From the NCBI GenBank assembly GCA_963680875.1, contig OY804582.1, positions 48,812,646 through 48,876,645 of the forward strand: a stretch of DNA of 64,000 nt, read 5' to 3'. The notes beneath the pieces are model-generated. The model made no database searches, was not told where the DNA came from, and worked only from the letters and a program-made list of their open reading frames with translations. Of the stretch, positions 57,840-64,000 are shown in pieces. The position numbers were made by a program, and so were the translations under genes. Source of the stretch: Bathymodiolus brooksi. Taxonomy: Eukaryota; Mollusca; Bivalvia; Mytilida; Modiolidae. Every line of letters starts with the position of its first letter. Position 1 is the stretch's first letter.

Positions 57840-59523
57840 GAGTTGGCGATTTTGATTTTTTATTTGGACATTGATTGCTATAATGTCCCACTTCTTGTCA
57901 TGAGAAACATCTGACCTCCTACTAGGTGACGGTGTCCTTGGCCTACTTCTTCCGTATTATTGATTCCTTGACACTAGACTCAAAATCTTGGATGTGTCTT
58001 TTTGCATATTTGAAACGTCATTCTCAGTTTTTTTCAAGTCGATCTTCAAACATTTCCTGAGTCGCTGTCTGACGATTCGTCACTTTCAAAATTAGCATGT
58101 TGTACTTTCGTATGTGTGGCTTAGCATACCCAAATAATACTTTCTGATTATATATGGAGCTCTTAACGTATTATAGCGCTTGATCGATTCTGGATGGATT
58201 TTCATCCATAGCAGCTAATCCTGCTTTTTTGTCATTGCAACCTTTCAAGAAAGCATCAACAGCCATCAATTCAACAATATATTAAGTGGCTTCGCTGTAC
58301 CCATCGGTAGCCATTTCTTGCACTCTCTCAGTAAGCTCTTCTATTGACTCTTCTACATTTTGCTTTACATCCTGAAGCTGTTTCCTGATTGAATGTGGAA
58401 GATCTTTATTACCAAGCCGTTGGAACATTTTTCCATCATTAACTTAAAATCCTTTTGTACTGATTGAGGACGCGTACTGAAAAACTTCAAAGCTTTCCCT
58501 CGTAAGCATAGAAGAAAATTGTAAAGTTTCTGGGCATCTGTCCATTCAAAACGCAAGGCAGTATGCGTAAATTGCAGGTGGTATGATTTCCAATCCCCAC
58601 TTCCATCATAAGTCGACAACTTTGAGAAATGAGGATGTGCGACCGACAACTTGTTACTACTGGATTTAACACTCTTGGTTGTTTTCTTAATTTGTTCGCT
58701 TCTCTGTGTTGTTTCTGAAAGATTATCACCAGACACTTTTTTGCTATGTGTTTCTTCTTCTGACATATGACCTTTTTCTCTTGGCCCATGAATATTTTTG
58801 TGTGCAAATTTGTCTATCATTTTTGATGTTTTGACATGTTGAATTTCTTCTTCTAACTGTTTTATTCTCTTATTTTGATCTAACAATTGTTTTGCCTGAG
58901 CTTTTGCAGTTGCATCTGCCTTTTCAATGTAATTTTATTGCGCATCTACCTTTTGCATCAATTGTTCCCGTTCCGTTTTCAATTCATACATTTTCCCATC
59001 TAATTTACTAATTTGTCCCTGATAGTGTCCGTTCTGTCTATGCAGCTCCTCTTCCCTTTATGGTTGGTACTTTGACTCTTGAGTCCTTAAAGCCTCTGTC
59101 AATCTAGACATACTCTCTTCTCCTTCACGAAGCCTATCAGCCAACAACTCATTTTGACTAGTAATTGCTGTCAATTCACTTTGTAAAGTGTCTATATTAT
59201 TTTACCTTTCTAAGCTCCATGGTATTGGTCGCATCAGCTTGCTTATTAATCAGTACCTCTTTTTTGTACTTCTCCATGAGCTGTTTCGTGTTATCCTTCC
59301 TCACAGGCTCTGTTTCATCTATCTCAAAGGTTATTCTACCACTCATCACTAGTGGGTCCCAGATATGAAATGGTACCCCATCTATCAACTTAAGTGATTA
59401 TAAATTCAGAGCAGCTTTTGAGCTGTCTTTAATAATCATTCCTGATCTTTTTTCTCCTCTATCTGTGATGGTCATAAGCTCATCCTTTGTGGCAGTATTT
59501 ATGTTAATTGGTTTCTTTGACAT
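57840..59523 (-). pseudogene. Gypsy gag with N-terminal helix-hairpin-helix motif, copy B
   Basis: The minus-strand ATG at 59523 opens a frame with 'ININTATKDELMTI' and a following 'GEKRSGMIIKD', then after one stop 'LKLIDGVPFHIWDPL'. Next come a long coiled coil (58886 upward), the capsid-like domain ('DGSGDWKSYHLQF', 'CLRGKALKFF'), 'ELTERVQEM' and the zinc-knuckle position (57909-57868). There the second Cys codon is preceded by a stop (TCA TGA), so the knuckle is broken, unlike copy A. The stop in the helix-hairpin-helix part is shared with copy A, so it predates the duplication. Confidence 0.8.
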
Positions 59524-59609
59524 ATTTCCAAATTCAAATTTTCAACTATTTATTGAGTTATATATGATTTTAATTTTAGACTAATTTTAACTTAAACTAA
59601 CAAACTAAG

Positions 59610-59905
59610 TGTTAGGCAAGAGCTAACCTGCAGAACAATTTTCGTAACTTTAATTCCGAATAATCGTCAAGCAATGGAGACCTGCAAAGCAATTCCCCAA
59701 ATTTTAATTCAAAATCGCTAAGCAAGCGGAACCTGCAAAACAATTTTACTAACTTGATTAAATAAAATGTCGAGCAAGGGTAACCTGCACGACTTTCATT
59801 CCCTAAATGTAATTGTTTGCTATTACTAAACTTTATTCATAACTTGATTAAATAAAATGTCGCATAAGGGTAACCTGCACTACTGTCATTCACTGAATTT
59901 AATTG
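59610..59905 (-). repeat. Gypsy leader minisatellite, copy B
   Basis: The same five 'acctgc' cores as in copy A with about 52-bp spacing, then a 90-bp step. Slightly different substitutions in the units. Confidence 0.8.
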
Positions 59906-60090
59906 TTTGTTATTCAGATTAATGGAATATGCCATCAATTTACAAGACTGACAACAAATTATTCATGTTTTCTCTTTTTTTTTGCTTGAAACTCTGAACT
60001 ATTTTCCTTCTGAAAATCAAAGTTAAAGTATTGCTTAATTCTAAGACAAAATGTAGCAACTTGAACAACATTTCAATCTAAAGACTTGGC

Positions 60091-60108
60091 CAGTCCTCAA
60101 GGCAACCA
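60091..60108 (-). promoter_or_regulatory. Probable Gypsy primer-binding site, copy B
   Basis: Minus-strand TGGTTGCCTTGAGGACTG, two bases after the putative LTR end at 60111. One base differs from copy A. Confidence 0.5.
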
Positions 60109-60110
60109 AT

Positions 60111-61090
60111 TGTAATGACGAAATAAAAATCAAACTTTAGTAGTTCACAGTAAATATTAGTACAAATCAAAAATAATCATTACTTGTATCACAATGGCTG
60201 TCATTTGTGATTGTGAACTGAAGCACGAATAATCAATTCGCAAAATTATAGAGTGTTTTTAGTAAAGTATATTGAAATCAATCATCAATACTTCACTCAC
60301 TATGTGTCTCCATAGCAATTGAGCTCTCGGCTTACGATTTCAAATTTGTTCTTTGAAATAGCTTAAATTGAACTGTTATTATTCAAATAAATTTACTTTT
60401 TATCAAACTTAGTCAACAGTCAGAACTTGTATATATGTATTTCTAAACCGTTTTATAGCAAAAAAAAGCGTACACACAATTTCAGTTTGAACATGTTTAA
60501 CTGATGCAAAACTTTGCTTCAAACTTGTAAGGGACAGACAATTGACAAAGTGTGTATTTATCTTGTGTCTGCTGATTTTTTCCAAAGAGCTTAGTCCAGG
60601 GCAACCGTTCTGAACTCTTATAACTGCCTCTTCACCTTATTATTAACCACCCGAGGTGAAAAGTATCAATTAGACACGAATAAATGAACGCCAATCAAAA
60701 ATATGCATGGATGACAAATGTCCTGTCAACTATAGTACACAACAATAAATTTACTACCCCCCTTTTTCTTCTCTAGTTTAGAAAAATACTTTTCACCAAG
60801 GTTTATAAACATGAACAAATATGGGGTGAGCCTTTTTATTTTGTGCGGAAATTGTGTGTAAATACCAACACAAAGCACAACAACAGCTTGAACCTTGTAT
60901 CAGTTCATCGTATTCTTTGCACAGTAAACACTATTCAGCAAACTCCATGCCCTGTTTTTTTTGTTTTTTTTTTATTTTTCCTGTCTAATTTCTTTATTAA
61001 CCGCGAGTAAAACAAATAAACAGCAGCCAGCAATAGGACTACAACTATAAATAAGGCCCACGAAAAGAATAATTCACGTCACCGATATTG
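60111..61090 (-). repeat. Gypsy 5' LTR, copy B (outer end uncertain)
   Basis: Counterpart of 21339-22300 with the same TATA box on the minus strand (plus 'ccgttttatagc' near 60450). Copy B has about 30 extra bases near 61125 ('cggcacgagaaattcgaagc'), just beyond the region assigned here. Confidence 0.5.
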
Positions 61091-61254
61091 TATCTGATGA
61101 AATGAAAATTTGACAAATCTCCCGCACCGTCGGCACGAGAAATTCGAAGCCCGCGAAAATTTGAAAAAAATAAATTGGTGTCTTTAGGATTTTTCACATC
61201 TCACACCAATATTGTAGAGTTGATAGCATGCGAAATGAATTATAAGAGCTTATC

Positions 61255-63900
61255 CATTGTTATTATTAATTCATATATTAACGATAATTACGAAAGTCCA
61301 ATGAACCAACCAATTAACAATAATGGTTCTCACTTAACTGAGGACACCTGTTAACTTCACTAAAGCAAAATATTGGATGACGTGGTTTAAATAATATTTA
61401 CCAGGCAGCGTTGAATATTAGAGAAAAATGTTAATCTTTGAGAGTATAAAAACTAAATAGCTTAAAACAGGATAGCCAAAACCCCATAATTTTATCCATG
61501 TCTGAGGAAGATGAACCTTAGCTTTAGTACTCAGTCTGAAAAAGAAACCCGTTATATCCAATACGCGGCCGGTGAAGTTGATGAGATACGCGATAGCTAC
61601 TGCACAACCATAGTTTGATATGCGACATCACATTCCAAATAAACTGTGTGTTATTCCATTATTTAGATGAAACATATATGCGTATGACCACTTTTAAAAG
61701 CTTTTGAACACAAATTGAATCATTTGTTCAATAAAATACTTTTTTTTAAAGAAATACTATATCCATGTCCATTCTTGATTGCCACTTTGTGTGGTTCATA
61801 TGATCGTTTCCTTGTTAGCGGGTTGCTGCTAATATGCAAACTACTGAAACAAGGGTCCTTTGTGGCTAAGTGGACGTCATCACTGTATCTATGTCACACA
61901 TGACCACAACAATGTTCCGTGTGTCGTTCAGGAGCATTTAAATTCGTCCGTTTAGTTCCGTGTTCTGATGTTCGCTATGATTTCCACGTAAAATCGATGT
62001 TCGATTCGAGTAATGTTTTATTTATGTCATTTGTATTTATTTCCGCATACTAGTGTGCAACACGATTTCATGTGGTGCAGGATCTGCTGACCCTTGCGGA
62101 GCACACCTGCTTTTTTAGAGGGATTCATGTTGTTCTATCATTAGTGTTCTGTATAAAGTTTTATGGATCGTTGTTTGTCATTTTGTGATTTTTCGCTTGA
62201 CCTTTATGTTGTATGCCCTTTGATTTGCTGCTTCTGATTACCCCTTTGGAATATACAACCTGTTCTCACTTAAACATGTGATGCTCTCCATCCAAGAAAA
62301 TATACAACGTTTCAACATAAAAATAATATGCTATAATACTATGTAAGGATTGTGGGAGATTGATATTACAATTTAAATAAAATTCAGTGGACACGACATC
62401 ATTTTTGCATTGCATTTGAAATAAAGACGTACACAATGTTTGTTTAATTGGTGAATGATGTCGATGCATTTTGTTTTGTTATTTTCTAAATATTCAATTG
62501 TGATACACACTGCATTTCTTAGGATTAATTGTCGAACTATACCGTCGAGCAGTAGACATATTAAGTCGACATGTAATGCTTCAGTAACACGATTCATAAC
62601 AGGACATTTGTTGACTTTAATTTGCAATGTCTAAAAGACGGATTAGAAGATTTACGGTACCTGTATCACGCACAACTGTAAAATGAGTTACAGCAATTAC
62701 ATCATTACATATGGTACCAGGTATATTTCTTTGCGGAGCAGTAGAAAATATGCTAGGACCAGTGAAATGTGGTAGTAAACTGGCCATGGACCAGTAAAAA
62801 GTTTATTTCTATTAATATTATCCTATGTAAACTCTTGGTGTGTGTGCTATCAAAGTTGTAAGCTATAAAACAAATATATAATGCCGTATGAATTTCGACC
62901 TCATTATCAATCCTTAGTTTTATGTGTAGTGTATTATAGGTCATGGTTTGTTCGTTTTTCCTTTTATCTGTTTGCCACTGTATTGTCTGTCCCTCTCCCA
63001 TTTACGGCTCCTGATTTCCTCTTTGGTATCCTCAACTTTGTCTTTAGTAAATATTACATATCAACTTGAGGGGAAAGGACACCTATCATGCCTACGTAAT
63101 TAGTGAAGATTGTTATAGACCTTACAGTTACAGTCATGTAGAAACACCGTACAGAATAATATCCTTCGTGAATATAATTTGTTTCCAATCCGATTGTTAT
63201 CATGCTCATCATGTCCTTTATTCGTATGTGGTAGAGAAAAATTTAAATAAAATATCCCTATCCTTTAATTTTACGTTCCCCAATTATCACATATATAGCT
63301 AGGTATGATTCACGAATTGAGATACACCTCGACACTGACAGTGAGGACTAGTTAGGAACGAAACCTTACTACAAAAGCTTTCTTCATTCATCACTCATCA
63401 ACGGGTTTATAATAAGAGTAGCACGAAGGGTGCTACATGTGGAGTAGAAACTACTTACCCTTTCGGGTCATATGTGTTCACACCAGTTTGATGGAGGGGT
63501 TCGTGGTGCTCTTTCTTTGGTTCTCTGTCTCATCTTTTGGACATTATATTGTCTTTCATATTACTTCTTTTGTATCGACAAACTTTTCCTACACGCATAT
63601 TCCTTTTTCTAGATGTGGACTTATCCAATCTTTATTGTCTCCGGGACATTGATTTATATATGTTCTATGTTGAATTCATTCTCGAATAAGTATCAAAGAT
63701 GACAAAACACAAAAGTTGGGCTATCAGGAAAATCGAACCTTGGTACAGTGTTATTGTGGAAAGTGGTTTTTTCGATTAGTTTTTGAATGCTTGCAAATAT
63801 ATGTTTGTATATATATTACATACCTTTGTTAAATGACCAGTCTTTCGTTTACTTACGAATGTTGTGAAGATAAAATTGACGAGCGAAATTAGTTTCCATA
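61255..63900. repeat. Old repeat block P2, copy B
   Basis: Collinear with 22440-25800 but without about 363 bp (the right half of the inverted-repeat element and flank; junction at 61527) and about 296 bp (junction near 62805). No gene seen. Confidence 0.7.
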
Positions 63901-63902
63901 TC

Positions 63903-63950
63903 AATAATAATAATAATAATAATTATAATAATAATAATAATAATAATAAA
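63903..63950. repeat. Interrupted (AAT)n tail, copy B
   Basis: An AAT array with an 'att' interruption, shorter than its copy A counterpart. It is the tail of the LINE fragment that continues beyond the window. Confidence 0.9.
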
Positions 63951-64000
63951 TTCTTTATTTATAGAGGGTTACACAGTTAGTTAATAACTAATCTTCCCTG
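63951..64000 (-). mobile_element. LINE 3' UTR, copy B, cut by window end
   Basis: 'ttctttatttatagagggtt' and 'aactaatcttccctg' match 25870-25918, so the LINE insertion and the duplication continue past the window. Confidence 0.85.

Larger units (their letters stand above)
40306..64000. repeat. Segmental duplication copy B
   Basis: It repeats copy A from 'gcatgttcgacgg' onward and continues past the window edge. Relative to A it lacks about 75 bp at 45284, about 105 bp at 47198, about 363 bp at 61527 and about 296 bp at 62805. It has about 290 bp extra at 50437-50725 and about 90 bp extra at 59471-59565. Confidence 0.93.

Overview
The window looks like nuclear DNA of a marine mussel (a Mytilus-like bivalve). 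It is AT-rich and eukaryotic, with no operons and no convincing host gene. Two dispersed repeat families that I recall from Mytilus sequence recur through it. One carries a 'cggagcacctgag ... ggggttcgtgttg ... ctttggtatcttc' signature. The other carries 'tgacttggtacaggcatt ... aatggtgggttgaa'. Bivalve-type tRNA-derived SINEs are also present. The organism call is inference from these families, with no database search behind it.

Layout. Bases 1-1807 are the truncated end of a DIRS-type (tyrosine-recombinase) retrotransposon on the minus strand. At 1808 a large duplicated block begins (copy A, 1808 to at least 25920). It reappears in the same order and orientation from 40306 to the window end (copy B), about 38.5 kb away. 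Each copy holds, in order: a dead Tc1/mariner transposase split by a nested repeat; a 5'-truncated LINE on the minus strand; an old repeat block P1 (5.75-11.86 kb in A) with a SINE, a fold-back hairpin, a 225-bp terminal-inverted-repeat element and a small MITE; a second SINE; a 2.3-kb terminal-inverted-repeat element; a two-unit tandem repeat; a decayed Gypsy retrotransposon on the minus strand (5' LTR, primer-binding site, gag, protease, start of RT) whose pol stops abruptly against a LINE C-terminal fragment; a second old repeat block P2; and an (AAT)n-tailed LINE 3' end.

Between the copies lie a second and nearly complete but decayed DIRS element (26.36-29.8 kb; gag, RT, RNase H, tyrosine recombinase), a third old block P3 (30.1-32.7 kb), about 5.5 kb of mostly unassigned DNA with a minisatellite, and block P4 (38.1-39.7 kb). 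P1, P2 and P3 share sub-blocks in the same order, so an older duplication underlies the recent 38.5-kb one.

Nothing here works as a pathway: every recognisable reading frame is a transposable-element remnant with stops, frameshifts or lost catalytic residues. The points most worth a second look are the 38.5-kb duplication (real or uncollapsed haplotypes), a helix-hairpin-helix motif at the N-terminus of the Gypsy Gag, about 52-bp repeats in that element's leader, the Gypsy/LINE junction, and several unnamed inverted-repeat elements.
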